Under the pieces are notes generated by a model. It did not search any database. It worked only from the letters and a program-made list of their open reading frames with translations, and was not told the DNA's origin. Below are positions 56,101 through 63,843 of a stretch of DNA of 64,000 bases, piece by piece (position 1 is the first letter of the stretch; each line of letters opens with the position of its first letter). The translations under genes and the position numbers were made by a program. This DNA is from Aporrectodea caliginosa (lineage: Eukaryota; Annelida; Clitellata; Crassiclitellata; Lumbricidae), in assembly GCA_020284085.1 (NCBI GenBank), contig JACEVL010000273.1, positions 186,001-250,000 of the forward strand. The letters run 5' to 3'.

Positions 56101-59042
56101 GTCAGAAACACCCAGGTTAGCAGATACAGAGAGCCTTCGAAATTCAAATAACTTTGATAAATTATATTTCCTGAACTGTGCTATTTATTTCTCAACTGAT
56201 TAGGCCTACCTTAAACAATGTCGTCAATTAGATTATCCTTGAAAAGACGGAGACAACGTAAGGAATAATGTTTAAAAAAAATTTAACAAATAATAACAGA
56301 TAGTAGGCCTAGGCTAAGTACATAAATAAAGTTACATAAAACGTAAAAAACAAGAAAAAACGCCCTTTTTGGAGAAAAAAACGACAAAACCGGTTTTTTT
56401 ACAACTATGACATAAACGTTGAAAACAGAGGCACTGTTTTTTCCCCTATAAATCCTAAGATGGTTATTATTGGAGTTTTGTGTGTGACGATCGTCGGATT
56501 TAAGTTTAATTTACAAGAAAGCGACAGATGAACAACTATTACGCTTCGCGACTTAGTTTAAATTGAGCGTCATTATTCGCAAAATTATAGGCTCAACAAA
56601 GAGAAATTCCCATCATAATTGCATTTGATTAATTACAAATAATCAATACGTTTGGGCATTGTTCAACGTGCACGGTTTGTATTTTAATCGTATAGTGTTT
56701 TGACGTTGAAATTTACTGCGGTTTCAAACATAAGCAATTGTGGCACCTCCTGTGTCATTATAGCCTACAGTTTATTTTGTGACAGCCTTAGCAGAGAAAA
56801 CTGCTATGCATTTGCTACAATTATCGAGATAGACACTTATGCTTTACTAGTATTATCATATTTTAAGGTTATTTAATTTCTTAAGTAGGCCTAACTGCTA
56901 AAACCGATGTATAGTGTTGGGAGACCCGTCCCAAACGCGCACCTGTCTCCTGTACTTTATCTGATAAACTAAAAACTTTATATTTAGTCTATCGCAATGA
57001 TAGACTAAATATAAATAGTAAAGGAATTTACACTCTATTTATGGATCGTGACTGTATGCCTAGGACTCTATATTTTGGAATATCGTTAGCTTAACAAAAG
57101 ACATAGTAAAACAAAGAGTGTTGACTCCTATATAAACCCAGGTAAAGGGTTTGTCGAGAAACTTAGCAGTTTTCGTCGAGGCCTGGGTTGCCTGTTGGTT
57201 CTTTTTAAGTAGAATCTGCCAAGTCTTCGTTGTGTTAGTTAAGCTTAAGGCGCTTTATAAACAACATTTTCACGCGGTTTTCGTGTGTCCGTGGTGGCCA
57301 ACCGAGCTGTAGTGTTCGTCTGGTCAACGCTCGCTTCAGAAGAAGGAGACACTCGTGGAAGTTTGTATCGTGTCTACTAATTTTATGTTTACAATATACA
57401 TTCTTTTACTTAAATGAGTTTGTCCTCATTCTTACAATAGCAACAAAAACAATGTTGCCTCACTTTTTCGAGTAATACAGATGGTTAATTAGCTTGCGCA
57501 TGTAAGTGTAGCCTACTATTTCTGTTTGAAATGTCTAAACAGTTTCAGCAGAACAAAAAGATACGACCAATTAGAAAGTGCTGTAATATTTGTAAAATGT
57601 AAAACTTCGGGTAAATTTCTCATAAAGATTGACATTTAAACTATCGTTTCTAGTAGCACATGTCTGCCATAGAGGTTCGAACCCGTTACTCAATATATCA
57701 CAGATATAGAGTGCTGGGTCTTTCTGTCTACAGTATATACAACAATTTGCAACATAACATGAGCCTATATATGGAGAGAGAACACATTAAACATTTAAAA
57801 TTAGTGGCATGGTCACGTTCCAAGAAATAATAAATAAATGCACGACTTTTAAAACCATAAAGATTGCAGTAGGTCTAATTTTAAAAACAAAACTTGTGCT
57901 AGACGTGACTAAATGAATAATTATCCCGTTGTTGGAAAATTTGAATTTTATCTAAAATGAAATACTAAGCAATAATACAAAAAGTCATTCGAATAGGTTC
58001 CATATTTTAATTAAGACTCTGTGGTATCATATACTTTAAGTGCATTCGTTTGAATGTTTTTAGAGTGTGAATGTGAGTCAAAACGGAGAAACAAATTATA
58101 GGACACTCTCACTGGTATGAACTAACCTGCGTACACACTGTTTGCAAAGCCTCCACCGCATGTTTGACTGGAATCACCAGTGCACTTCATATCACAGCTG
58201 GATTCAGGTAATCGACCGTGTCTATCGTAGACATTTCCACAGAAGCATTGCCGACCATGCTACAATGATCAATTTAAATCAGTTAATGCTAATAATTGTA
58301 ATTGTAATCAGCTTAGCAGGGCTTAAAAACTAATAGTCTATTATGCAAGCTCTGCGCAAATATAGTTTAATCGAATCCTCAGATAACTAGAGAAGTCACC
58401 AATGTCTGGTTCCATTAAGTGAGAGTGTGACCAAACTTTGAGGAGTTTCTCGTGGTAGGGCGTTGTACAATTTTGTTATTTACAATAACTCTTCCAAATA
58501 AGTTTACCGTACAATAAGATCGGATACGTATAGTAAGACATGTTTTTACAGTGAAATAAGATCGGATACGTATAGTAAGACATGTTTTTACAGTAAAATA
58601 ATATCGGATATGTATAGTAAGACATGTTTTTATAGTAAAATAAGATCGAATACGTATAGTAAGACATGTTTTTACAGTAAAATAAGATCGGATACGTATA
58701 GTAAGACATGTTTTTACAGTAAAATAATATCGGATATGTATAGTAAGACATGTTTTTATAGTAAAATAAGATCGGATACGTATAGTAAGACATGTTCTTA
58801 CAGTAAAATAAGATCAGATACGTATAGTAAGACATGTTTTATTGTTAAAATTGGCATAAGTAAGCAATTTAACAAAATTCTAATTACTTGCAGTCCAGCG
58901 TAAGAGTAATTATGAGATGCACAGTGTTTTATGCAGGAATCTATCGTGTTGTTTCGTCCATTATCCCAAGAGTAGCCCCTGTCCATTGCTCTGGTGTCGG
59001 TGTCTCTGTAGCATCCCATGTACTGCCGTAAAAACGATTTTG
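34939..59042 (-). CDS. Gene A: WSC/EGF receptor with expanded cbEGF array (5' end off window)
   Basis: Twenty exons in the window: WSC-2 at 58888-59042 and 58127-58259, EGF-3 at 55576-55713, fifteen cbEGFs from 54971 down to 41458, transmembrane exon 39485-39601, tail 34939-35135. They sum to 2642 bp which, with the one base carried in from the previous exon, is exactly 881 codons. Signal peptide, WSC-1 and EGF-1 should lie beyond the right edge, past a hAT insertion. No EGF-2 exon is seen between 55.7 and 58.1 kb. Compared with gene B the novelty is a rod of fourteen near-identical cbEGFs. Inferred role: long cell-surface receptor with a phosphotyrosine tail. Introns hold LINE, piggyBac, hAT and long-TIR insertions. 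Confidence 0.8.
35376..37401 (+). mobile_element. 2.0-kb DNA transposon with about 500-bp inverted repeats
   Basis: The arms 35376 to about 35895 and about 36903-37401 are near-perfect reverse complements starting GGGGCATTCCACGTC. Between them a plus-strand frame (36045-36302) reads CDGVGGTVKRLATWASLQRP ... LTPHQLF-like (MTPHQLFAFTQS), then, after a stop, KLSDIKGYITAKYDGHWWLG and VEINFLHPRE. I associate these motifs with ORFs of long-TIR DNA transposons, but cannot name the superfamily. No target duplication was identified. It sits in the last intron of gene A. Confidence 0.82.
37436..38362. mobile_element. hAT-like element with CTAATCGATTAG subterminal arrays
   Basis: Ends CAGATATGGGTACGATTAG and (reversed) CAGAGATGGGCAACTAATCG. 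Flanks ACTCAAGT and ACTTAAAT agree at 6 of 8. CTAATCGATTAG and partial copies crowd the outer 150 bp on both sides, typical of hAT transposase binding arrays. No transposase. It starts 35 bp from the end of the previous element. Confidence 0.85.
38836..39200 (+). mobile_element. piggyBac transposase remnant
   Basis: The plus frame 38890-39098 reads RYTIYGLPYTGKIPGGKPER, then NLSTSII ... SGRNITDDNFFTEHLQYAKE, matching the piggyBac signature YTGK ... GRNVT.DNFFTS ... LA. Parts upstream (CDS in another frame) show a frameshift. No TTAA-flanked ends were identified. Antisense to gene A, in its last intron. Confidence 0.82.
39485..39601 (-). CDS. Gene A transmembrane exon
   Basis: 117 bp, phase 1-1. 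It encodes EYNSSPNTG, then IVLGTLLAISLLINALFVVH, then QCKTAKSRNS. The first Cys of gene B's exon is Tyr here, and an inner-face Cys replaces Met. Confidence 0.92.
39730..40760 (+). mobile_element. CR1-like LINE remnant (RT and C-terminus)
   Basis: 39860-39985 encodes VASSLGLAAHQYTNDTEACI, a decayed AADDT-type RT active site region. 40260-40420 encodes LIMRIPKFDDISSYIRDELQ then RKNIEF, the RT C-terminal motif. Frameshifts follow. Repeat family 2 (40005-40110) interrupts it. It is antisense to gene A, between cbEGF-15 and the transmembrane exon. A fragment of the same insertion survives in gene B at 20240. Confidence 0.8.
40005..40110. repeat. Interspersed repeat family 2 (copy 4)
   Basis: CTATCGCGCCGGTGTCTTAT, GCAGAGGGCATCAACCGATG and GGTCAATATTCAGAGGAT match the copies at 20600, 24240 and 29205. 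Confidence 0.7.
40770..41450. other. Intron of gene A, no feature
   Basis: AT-rich sequence without recognised exon or mobile element. 41220-41290 resembles 20980-21030 of gene B (GTTAGTAA.GTGAATATTCTG), consistent with shared ancestry. Confidence 0.5.
41458..41589 (-). CDS. Gene A cbEGF-15 (membrane-proximal, incomplete)
   Basis: 132 bp, phase 1-1. It begins DINECQQDRPSSPCNAFSEY and continues CVNSIGSYICISKEGFTHKY. The start is a good cbEGF, but the fifth and sixth cysteines are missing (ICIS for CxC). Gene B's last EGF also lacks its final cysteine. Confidence 0.87.
41850..41925 (-). pseudogene. Relic of a second cbEGF exon type (1)
   Basis: Read on the minus strand it gives NECGNDLLVCHFQT then a stop, recognisably the DIDECGNDSHVC exon type of gene B (21400-21522), frameshifted and without splice sites. 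Confidence 0.7.
42234..42359 (-). CDS. Gene A cbEGF-14
   Basis: 126 bp, phase 1-1. DVDECKSGTSSCNPTSEKC, VNSIGSYRCEC, NVGFVNISGHCEG. Six cysteines. Flank of type I (CTTTACATAAAAGG). Confidence 0.93.
42799..42924 (-). CDS. Gene A cbEGF-13
   Basis: 126 bp, phase 1-1. DVDECKSGKSSCNPTSENC, VNNIGSYVCEC, ending NMCGHCEG, with an extra, seventh cysteine. Flank of type II (CTCTTTAAATAAAG). Confidence 0.93.
43295..43420 (-). CDS. Gene A cbEGF-12
   Basis: 126 bp, phase 1-1. DVDECKSGTSSCNPTSENC, VNNIGSYRCEC, NVGFVNMSGHCEG. It is the consensus of the array. Type I flank. Confidence 0.94.
43829..43954 (-). CDS. Gene A cbEGF-11
   Basis: 126 bp, phase 1-1. DVDECISGTSSC ..., ending HMCGQCEG with a seventh cysteine. 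Acceptor is CTGTAG rather than CTGCAG. Type II flank. Confidence 0.93.
44332..44457 (-). CDS. Gene A cbEGF-10
   Basis: 126 bp, phase 1-1, consensus cbEGF with IGSYICEC and NMSGHCEG. Type I flank. The antisense LINE begins about 230 bp upstream in transcript terms. Confidence 0.93.
44690..44976 (+). CDS. LINE ORF1, C-terminal part
   Basis: The open frame to TGA at 44974-44976 reads RDLVYASRRSLRQNQKRIYI, NEDLTKTVSVLFRQAREQVK, KTISSAWTSGGSVYI. It is the conserved C-terminal region of ORF1 proteins of CR1/L2/L1-like elements (NEDLT ... LF..AR ... W...G..Y/FV), a nucleic-acid-binding chaperone. The N-terminus is lost. An A-run of nine near 44730 may mark a frameshift. Confidence 0.75.
45556..48839 (+). 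pseudogene. LINE ORF2 (endonuclease-reverse transcriptase), one frameshift
   Basis: N-terminal PHD-like finger (CSLCLRNI ... CLLCNQWQHKKC ... YYCISC, residues about 14-55). APE-type endonuclease about residues 140-370: LHINARSLKKN, ITETW, GVIYRPP, GDFNINLL, SDHLPI. Reverse transcriptase in the second frame: PISVLSPLSKIFEKL, FLDLAKAFDTVNH, GVPQGSVLGPLLF, LIMFADDTNIF. C-terminal HSTPLFAQLGILKIHD and GPRLWNSLP. The first frame stops at 47088; at the A-run near 47025 one missing base puts the true reading in the other frame, where it stays open to 48839. Otherwise intact, about 1095 residues. It makes target-primed cDNA in its family. Confidence 0.92.
49213..49338 (-). CDS. Gene A cbEGF-9
   Basis: 126 bp, phase 1-1. 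ECKVIFVNMSGHCEG: Ile replaces the usual Gly of CNVGF, a possible folding defect. Acceptor CTGTAG. Type I flank; LINE directly downstream. Confidence 0.92.
49773..49898 (-). CDS. Gene A cbEGF-8
   Basis: 126 bp, phase 1-1. DVDECKSITSSCNPTSENC, VNSIGSYICEC, NMSGHCEG. Ile replaces Gly after KS. Type I flank. Confidence 0.92.
50190..50262 (-). pseudogene. Relic of a second cbEGF exon type (2)
   Basis: On the minus strand: IDEYRNDPLVCLTEIDLCKK. The first Cys of IDEC is Tyr and no splice sites remain. Same exon type as 21400-21522 of gene B. Confidence 0.75.
50567..50692 (-). CDS. Gene A cbEGF-7
   Basis: 126 bp, phase 1-1. DVDECESGTSSC ..., ECTVGFVNMCGECEG with a seventh cysteine. Acceptor CTGTAG. 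Type II flank. Confidence 0.92.
51140..51225 (-). pseudogene. Relic of a second cbEGF exon type (3)
   Basis: The strongly decayed sequence (TACGTATGTACAAGCGACTC on the minus strand) aligns by eye with the relics at 50190 and 53700. The preceding block GACTTCATTTTCTTATCC is shared too. No frame. Confidence 0.55.
51518..51643 (-). CDS. Gene A cbEGF-6
   Basis: 126 bp, phase 1-1. It starts DVNEC (Asn for Asp, still calcium-binding type) and ends ECKVGFVNISGHCEG. Type I flank. Confidence 0.92.
52065..52190 (-). CDS. Gene A cbEGF-5
   Basis: 126 bp, phase 1-1. DVDECKSDTSTCNPTSENC, RCECNVGFVNMSGHCEG. Type II flank but without the extra cysteine. Confidence 0.92.
52569..52694 (-). CDS. Gene A cbEGF-4
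   Basis: 126 bp, phase 1-1. DVDECKWGNTSCNPTSENC, VNSIGRYICEC, NISGHCEG. Type I flank. Confidence 0.92.
53119..53244 (-). CDS. Gene A cbEGF-3
   Basis: 126 bp, phase 1-1. DVDECQSGTSSC ..., ending NMCGQCEG with a seventh cysteine. Type II flank. Confidence 0.92.
53700..53785 (-). pseudogene. Relic of a second cbEGF exon type (4), best preserved
   Basis: On the minus strand: INECRNDSLLCVVEAELCQN then THGSYTSG. The first half of a cbEGF with three cysteines is open, but the C-terminal cysteines are gone and no donor is seen. Possibly still cryptic coding. Confidence 0.75.
54078..54209 (-). CDS. Gene A cbEGF-2
   Basis: 132 bp, phase 1-1, two codons longer than its siblings (ANRPASGQCEG for VNMSGHCEG). 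DVDECKSCSSTC has an additional cysteine near the start. Type I flank. Confidence 0.91.
54500..54582 (-). pseudogene. Relic of a second cbEGF exon type (5)
   Basis: On the minus strand: YVCRNNLLVCLIETELCKK, frame then lost in T-rich sequence. It resembles the other relics, preceded by the same CATTTTCTTATCC block. Confidence 0.7.
54846..54971 (-). CDS. Gene A cbEGF-1
   Basis: 126 bp, phase 1-1. DVDECKSGNTSCSPTSEKC, VNNIGSYICEC, NVGFVNITGQCEG. First of the array in transcript order. Type I flank. Confidence 0.92.
55576..55713 (-). CDS. Gene A EGF-3
   Basis: 138 bp, phase 1-1, acceptor ACCGCAG, donor G|GTAAAG. It encodes DILWCSNDTDCKWNENCNVI, DLNYMNVSRCRCKQGFQRMG, NRELCTG. It corresponds to gene B 23107-23241; both share the IDLN and RCRC landmarks. 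Confidence 0.87.
55720..58120. other. Intron of gene A with a perfect hairpin
   Basis: No exon or mobile element was recognised in 2.4 kb. A perfect 17-bp hairpin with a 5-nt loop lies at 56977-57015. The EGF-2 exon of gene C has no counterpart here. Confidence 0.55.
56977..57015. repeat. Perfect 17-bp inverted repeat, 5-nt loop
   Basis: TTTATATTTAGTCTATC, then GCAAT, then its exact reverse complement. It is isolated in an intron; no run of T or gene follows. Confidence 0.95.
58127..58259 (-). CDS. Gene A second half of WSC-2
   Basis: About 133 bp, phase 0-1, acceptor TTGTAG. It encodes HGRQCFCGNVYDRHGRLPES, SCDMKCTGDSSQTCGGGFAN, SVYAG: WSC landmarks C.CGN, C.G, CGG..A.SVY. Confidence 0.9.
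58513..58845. repeat. 42-bp minisatellite, about 8 copies
   Basis: Unit AATAAGATCGGATACGTATA / GTAAGACATG...ACAGTAA. Copies 3 and 6 share the same variant bases (AATAATATCGGATATG, ATAGTAA), giving a 126-bp higher-order period. Since 42 is a multiple of three, both strands stay open as 14-residue repeat ORFs. It lies in the intron that splits WSC-2 of gene A. Confidence 0.95.
58888..59042 (-). CDS. Gene A first half of WSC-2 (first exon in window)
   Basis: 155 bp, phase 1-0, acceptor TTTGTTAG, donor CAA|GTAATT. It encodes KSFLRQYMGCYRDTDTRAMD ... CIKHCASHNYSYAGLQ. The acceptor is chosen because it gives phase 1 as in genes B and C; a GGCAG closer to the domain would give phase 0. Confidence 0.87.
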
Positions 59043-59849
59043 CTAACAAATCAAAAGCAGGACTCATGTCAAAGGAACTAAAATCAACTCAATCACCATA
59101 CTTAATTATCATGTGTTCGCACAAAGCGTATTTCAGGATAGCCAGTGAACCTGCCATAAACTCGCTTTTCAAAGAGACTAGTACAGAGTAGGCTACACTA
59201 AAGCATTTCAAGACTTTTTACTGTAGGCCTACGTTGCCATTGCACATATCATCTGTACAAGAGGCCAGGGATTGGCAAATTACACGGTAAAATGTAATTG
59301 AATTATAAGTTACAAATTACTTGAGGAAATGTAATTGAATTACAACTAATTTAGAAATTTGCTGGAAATTAAAAATTACGCGATTTCAATTACATCAGAC
59401 TACAAATTACATACATAGGCCTAATTGGGATTAAAAAAAAACGTAGGCAGGAAACACATGCTTAATTTCAGTGTTTCCAGTGTTGTATTAGGCCTACACT
59501 GTTTGAAATTGTTTGTTGAATTTTCTTTATGAAGTGGCAACTGTTCGCACAAGGTATCCGATACCCGGCGTCAGTTTGACCTTACAATCACACTTGCAAA
59601 GCTATAATGTACTAATGCACATGAGGGAAGTGCAGCATTAAATTGCATAAATAGTATCTTTTCAGTTGGGTAGCTATGAAGCATCATTAGTTCCGTGCTG
59701 TCATCTTCGATATACTGCAAGAAAGACTATCATCAATGGTTACCAATTCAGTTTTGAAAGAATCTGTTTCCTTATCAAACAAAGAAGTGTCAGCAAACAC
59801 TTTTTTAAATGAGACAAACAGTATCACATAGTAAGACTGTGTGATAAAG

Positions 59850-60041
59850 AAAATGCATTCTTTTTCAATCGCTGAGCAACTGGAGTTTAAAGGACTTGTA
59901 ACTAGTCTCAACTCAGATGCCACAGTCATGGCTCGACATACGTTAGGTCGACGAATAGGTGATGCAGTCGAGAATAGAATGAAAACAATAAAAGACGAAT
60001 AATTATTATCTGAACAACGATTTTTCTGCACGACTGCAGAT
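59850..60041 (+). pseudogene. hAT transposase, N-terminal piece
   Basis: The plus frame reads MHSFSIAEQLEFKGLVTSLN, then RHTLGRRIGDAVENRMKTIK, a stop, then FCTTAD. This is the hAT/ZBED pattern FS..E...F..L...L ... R.TL..RI ... TTADLW. It is continued after the nested insertion at 63258 (DLCGLQS...). Confidence 0.85.
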
Positions 60042-60407
60042 TAGGGTGTCCCAAAAAAAACGTTTTTAGAAAGTTTTTGGTCTCATCCGCCAAAAAGTTT
60101 CTTTGGTAGACGAGGAAAATTTTCAGTTTTTAGATGCTATCTCGGGGTCCCCCCAAAGGGTCCTAACTTAAGTCTTAATTTTTAGCATAAAATGCTTGTC
60201 ATTTGCACATGTTTCAATCTAGGATATAGCAAGGCTGTTACAATTCACCCGGCATAATATATTTGATCGCCTTTGTAATAATTATTATATGCAGGCTACT
60301 ACTCAATGAAGTTCCTAAAAATGTAACATTCTGTTATCCTCAGACTGGTGTCAGCAGAGAAATGGTGTAGAAACTTAACGAAATAGGCATCCATTGAATT
60401 TCACATA

Positions 60408-60980
60408 ATAATCGTAATCGTAATCGTAATCTCCAAACTTCTAAAGCGCCACTCGAAAGCCAAGCGCAAGGCACCAGCTTATTTACGAGCGCTGCGTCTA
60501 GTCAGAGGGGTTGTCCAAAAGAGTAGTCCGAGGGAGGTCCGAGTCCGGTTTCCACAGGATCAGAGAGGGCACAGCAGATGTTAAGGCGGGTGTCTTTTGG
60601 GTCGAGGATTGGAAGTTATATATAATTTCGTTTATTGAAAATAGAAAGTTGACAGACCGCAACTTTTCACATAGAAGAAAAACAGAGAAAATAGATATAA
60701 TTACAGGATCAGATGAGTCAGAATAAGAGTTCTTGAAAAGCAGAGACTTTAGTTTCGAGTGGAAAGCCTTGGGGTGATGGATAGAGGAACCTGAGGCAGA
60801 TGATGGTGGATGATTGGAGATCATGGTGGAGGGACCGAAAAAGTGCGGAATTCAGGAGGTAGATCGTTCCAGTGTTGGATATTGCTCGGTTGGAGAACGT
60901 GAGATGAGTAGTGACCGGGGGTCGAGAAAGAGTGAGAACGGAGGATGATCGGGTAGAGCGGGTTGGCTCAATGGTGAAGA
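60408..60980 (-). mobile_element. CR1/L2-like LINE 3' end inside the nested transposon
   Basis: Read on the minus strand: SHSFSTPGHYSSH, IQHWNDLPPEFRTF, ending GCGCTTTAGAAGTTTGGAGA and ATTACG repeats. Same family as 63844-64000 and 5330-5775. Confidence 0.8.
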
Positions 60981-61654
60981 GTATGGAATAATTATTTTTT
61001 ACTATTAGCTACTATATCACTATATCAAGGCTGTTGCATTCACCTTAATCCTCCCTAGTGTGATGCTCTGTCAGCTGATGAGATAAGAATGCTATCAAGT
61101 TCGGTTACCAATATCTTTCGGATTTTTTGCTGTTTAGTTTGGACCAGCGTTCACAAAACAGATCTAAAAAATTTTCACACTTTCTTCCAGACTACCGGTA
61201 TAATAGACGACAGCTTTCTCGAGAGTCCTGTGGATAATTGGTCATCCGTGAAATTGTACAAGGAACCTGTTTTAATGGTTAACAACTTGGGCTGCGTCAA
61301 TGACGGTGCAGAGCGAGGTGTTGCTTTAATTATACAGACATTTAATGCAACAACTGTCACAGCAAATGAAGACTGAAAGCAGAACCTCCTGCATGTTGCT
61401 GAAAAGCATTGAGAGAAGTTCCACAATTGCAACATAGACTCACTTCATCAGATACAGTGAACTACTGATTGGAGTAAATGTGTGAATATTTTCCTGATCA
61501 GTGTAGTTCATAGTAATTAATTACTCCAAACTCTAATATAAATGTGAAATTCAATTAATGGCGTTTTTGTCAATTTTCTACATTATTTTACTGCTTACAC
61601 CAGTCTGACGATAACAGAATAGTCCTATTATTTTTATGAACTACACAGAGTTGT

Positions 61655-62975
61655 GTGACGAAAATCAGGCTTTCGTCTTGATTTATTGTGCGCCAATCTA
61701 CCTGTAATCTATTTCGCCTTGTATTAAGTATTACGTGGTATCTCTTGATTATATTGTCTTATTAGTTAGCTAGATAGCAAGAGTGAGTGGTAACAACATT
61801 TGTAATTGCGCTATATAAACCTTAAGTTCGACAAGTGGAGCTAATCACTTGTTGTGATACCTGGCGCCCTCTGGTCAAGCGTCAGTGTTGAAGAAGAAGA
61901 TGGCGATGTTGATGGTGCTGATTGCCAACGAAGTACTTTGGCCGTAGATGGAAAGAGTTCCTGAGTCGTATCTAGCTCTGGTTTTTGGTGAAATAGAACG
62001 ATAAGAAATACTAAGTTGTTTTCCCGGTGGTAATGTATGGTTTCTTTTTACCGAACGGAGTGACAATTCGATGAGTTTAAGCGGAAACTCGGGCAAGGTT
62101 TCCAGGCCGTATAGTTCGAAGCGTGGTCCGCCATTTTAAAGTATTGCCAAGAGGGAAGATTAGGTCCTTGGAATTAGCAGATATTAATACTGGGAGTTAA
62201 TTTGGTAATATAGACCCTGGTAAAACGTGGTATAGAGTTGGGGAATACTGGCCCTTAACTTTGATTAAGCTGAAATCCGCTTTAGAAGTGATAGTTGAGA
62301 TAAACCAGGTTTAGTCTATCGATAGGCTTGACTAAATGGCCTATAACTGTCATTGCATTGATTCTGAGCTGCTATTGACTGACAATTAAAGCTTTAGATA
62401 AGATTTGATTTGTGGGCTAAAGAAGTGTCCATTTTATGTTCTGTAATTTGATTATTGAGGATATAATTGCATTAAACACATGATGGAAAGACAATCCAGC
62501 AAATCGTTTTATTCAATAAATACTCCTTTTGATACATGTCAAGTAAGTAAGCCAAGAGCCTGGGATTCGTTACCTGATCGGGAGGAGTTACCTGAATGTC
62601 CCAGCGGCCTAATTGAAAGGGAGCAAGGGAGGCCAGTCCATATAGAGAGGGAGATAGATCCTTTTAATGTTCCTTTTAAGTCTGTGCATGGGATAAAAAC
62701 GAACTCAGATGCGTCGTTAAGCACGACCGTCGGCTCCCTCCCCGGAGCTCCCGGGCACCACTCGAGGCTTCCTGGTAGATGAAGTGGTCCCTTTGGTGGA
62801 TAGACAGGTGGCCTCGCTCCTCCTTAAACTAGGTCGTGACGTCATGCACCCTATAGACACCCCTCCCCATGGAAGGATTGAACCCTCTGTCCCTAGAGGT
62901 GGACCAGCCTCTCATGTAGGTTTCCCTGCACAGCTGGCAACCCCTGACGCTGGGGGAGTGTAACAGTTCGCCACA
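61655..62975 (+). mobile_element. LTR-retroelement-like insertion, degraded
   Basis: A segment beginning TGTGACGAAAATC and ending GTTCGCCACA is flanked by GTTG on both sides (61651-61654, 62976-62979) and splits the inverted repeat of the nested transposon. A TATATAA box near 61815 and TGGCGCCC at 61861 would fit an LTR promoter and primer site, and GGGGGAG then TGTAACAG at 62951 a polypurine tract and a remnant 3' LTR. The two LTRs are not clearly alignable, so the class is tentative. The ORF at 62480-62782 has no recognised domain. Confidence 0.5.
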
Positions 62976-63257
62976 GTTGTAGGCCTACATATAATATTTA
63001 GTATAAAAGCGATATTATTATGCTGGAAGAATTATAACAGCCATAGCAAGGCTATTGCTGTTATAATTTCCTAGATTTAAACTTGTGCAAATGACGACAT
63101 TTTATGCTAAAAATGAAGACCTAAGTTTGGACCCATTGGAGGACCTCTAAATAGCATACAAAACAGAACATTTTCCCCAAACATTATCATCTACCAAAGA
63201 AACTTTCTGGCGCGTGAGACCCAAGATTTAAAAAAAAATTTTTTTTAGAACACCCTA

Positions 63258-63643
63258 CTGCAGATGACTTGTGTGGCCTACAAAGCATAAAATTTACATG
63301 GGCGTAACATGTCACTGGATCAATACATCTACATTTTGAGCGACGATCTGTTGCCTTATCAAACAGACGTTTAGTTGGATCACACACGCATGATGAAGTA
63401 GCGCAACTGATCGTTATACATAATGAGTTCGGTGTGAGACATGACAAAATTGTTGCAACCATTTCTGACAATGGCTCCAATTTTGTGAAAGCATTCAAAG
63501 GATTCAATGTTGCTATGATCCCCAAAAAACATAGTGATGATGACGAAGATGATGATAAGAAAAAGATGCTTTCTAAACTGCTTTGGTTATGGAGTCTCTG
63601 GTTCTGTTTGCTTTTAAAAGTTATTTTGATTTTCAGGATGTAA
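63258..63643 (+). pseudogene. hAT transposase, catalytic-core piece
   Basis: Continues from 60041: MGVTCHWINTSTF, one-base shift, ERRSVALSNRRLVGSHTHDE, HDKIVATISDNGSNFVKAFK. The last part is the hAT core motif T.DNGSNFVKAF containing a catalytic Asp. It then runs into acidic DDDEDDD sequence and the terminal repeat, so the insertion domain and last catalytic residue are missing. Confidence 0.88.
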
Positions 63644-63843
63644 TTTGCAAATACAAATTACATGAAACGTGTAATTCAGTTTAAAAGTACAAATTATATT
63701 GATGCAGAGCAACAAATTACAAATTACCATTTACAATTGTTATTCAGATTACGTCATTTCAATTACATCGATTTAATTACTGCCCAACCCTGCTAGTGGC
63801 CTATTATTTCTCCCTTTATGCCTATGGACTTTTGAACCGAATA

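Larger units (their letters stand above)
60042..63257 (+). mobile_element. Nested DNA transposon with 8-bp target duplication
   Basis: Ends TAGGGTGTCC and, at the right, reversed TAGGGTGTTC. The target duplication CTGCAGAT is perfect (60034-60041 and 63258-63265), inside the hAT transposase frame. Long inverted ends (60042 to about 60405 against 63257 down to about 62980, then 61649 down to about 61500) are interrupted on the right by an LTR-like insertion. A plus frame at 61160-61376 with NLGCVNDGAERGVALIIQTF followed by a stop and KQNLLHVAEKH looks like part of its transposase. Superfamily not assigned. Confidence 0.82.
59266..63792 (+). mobile_element. hAT transposon, internally deleted and invaded
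   Basis: Terminal CAGGGATTGGCAAAT and (reversed) CAGGGTTGGGCAGTAATTA. Flanks CAAGAGGC (59258-59265) and CTAGTGGC (63793-63800) agree at 6 of 8. AATTGTAATT-type subterminal repeats lie at both ends. The transposase pieces are at 59850-60041 and 63258-63640; the remaining C-terminal half is missing. A complete second transposon (60042-63257) splits it. Confidence 0.87.

Noticed and set aside
58476..58903. Repeat-protein ORFs MSYYTYPILFYCKN and MYSKTCFYSKIRSDT
   Set aside because: Both are open only because the 42-bp minisatellite unit is a multiple of three; there is no start context or flanking coding sequence, and they lie in an intron.
62480..62782. Gag-like ORF of 100 codons
   Set aside because: No zinc knuckle or capsid motif is visible; kept only as part of a tentative LTR-like insertion.
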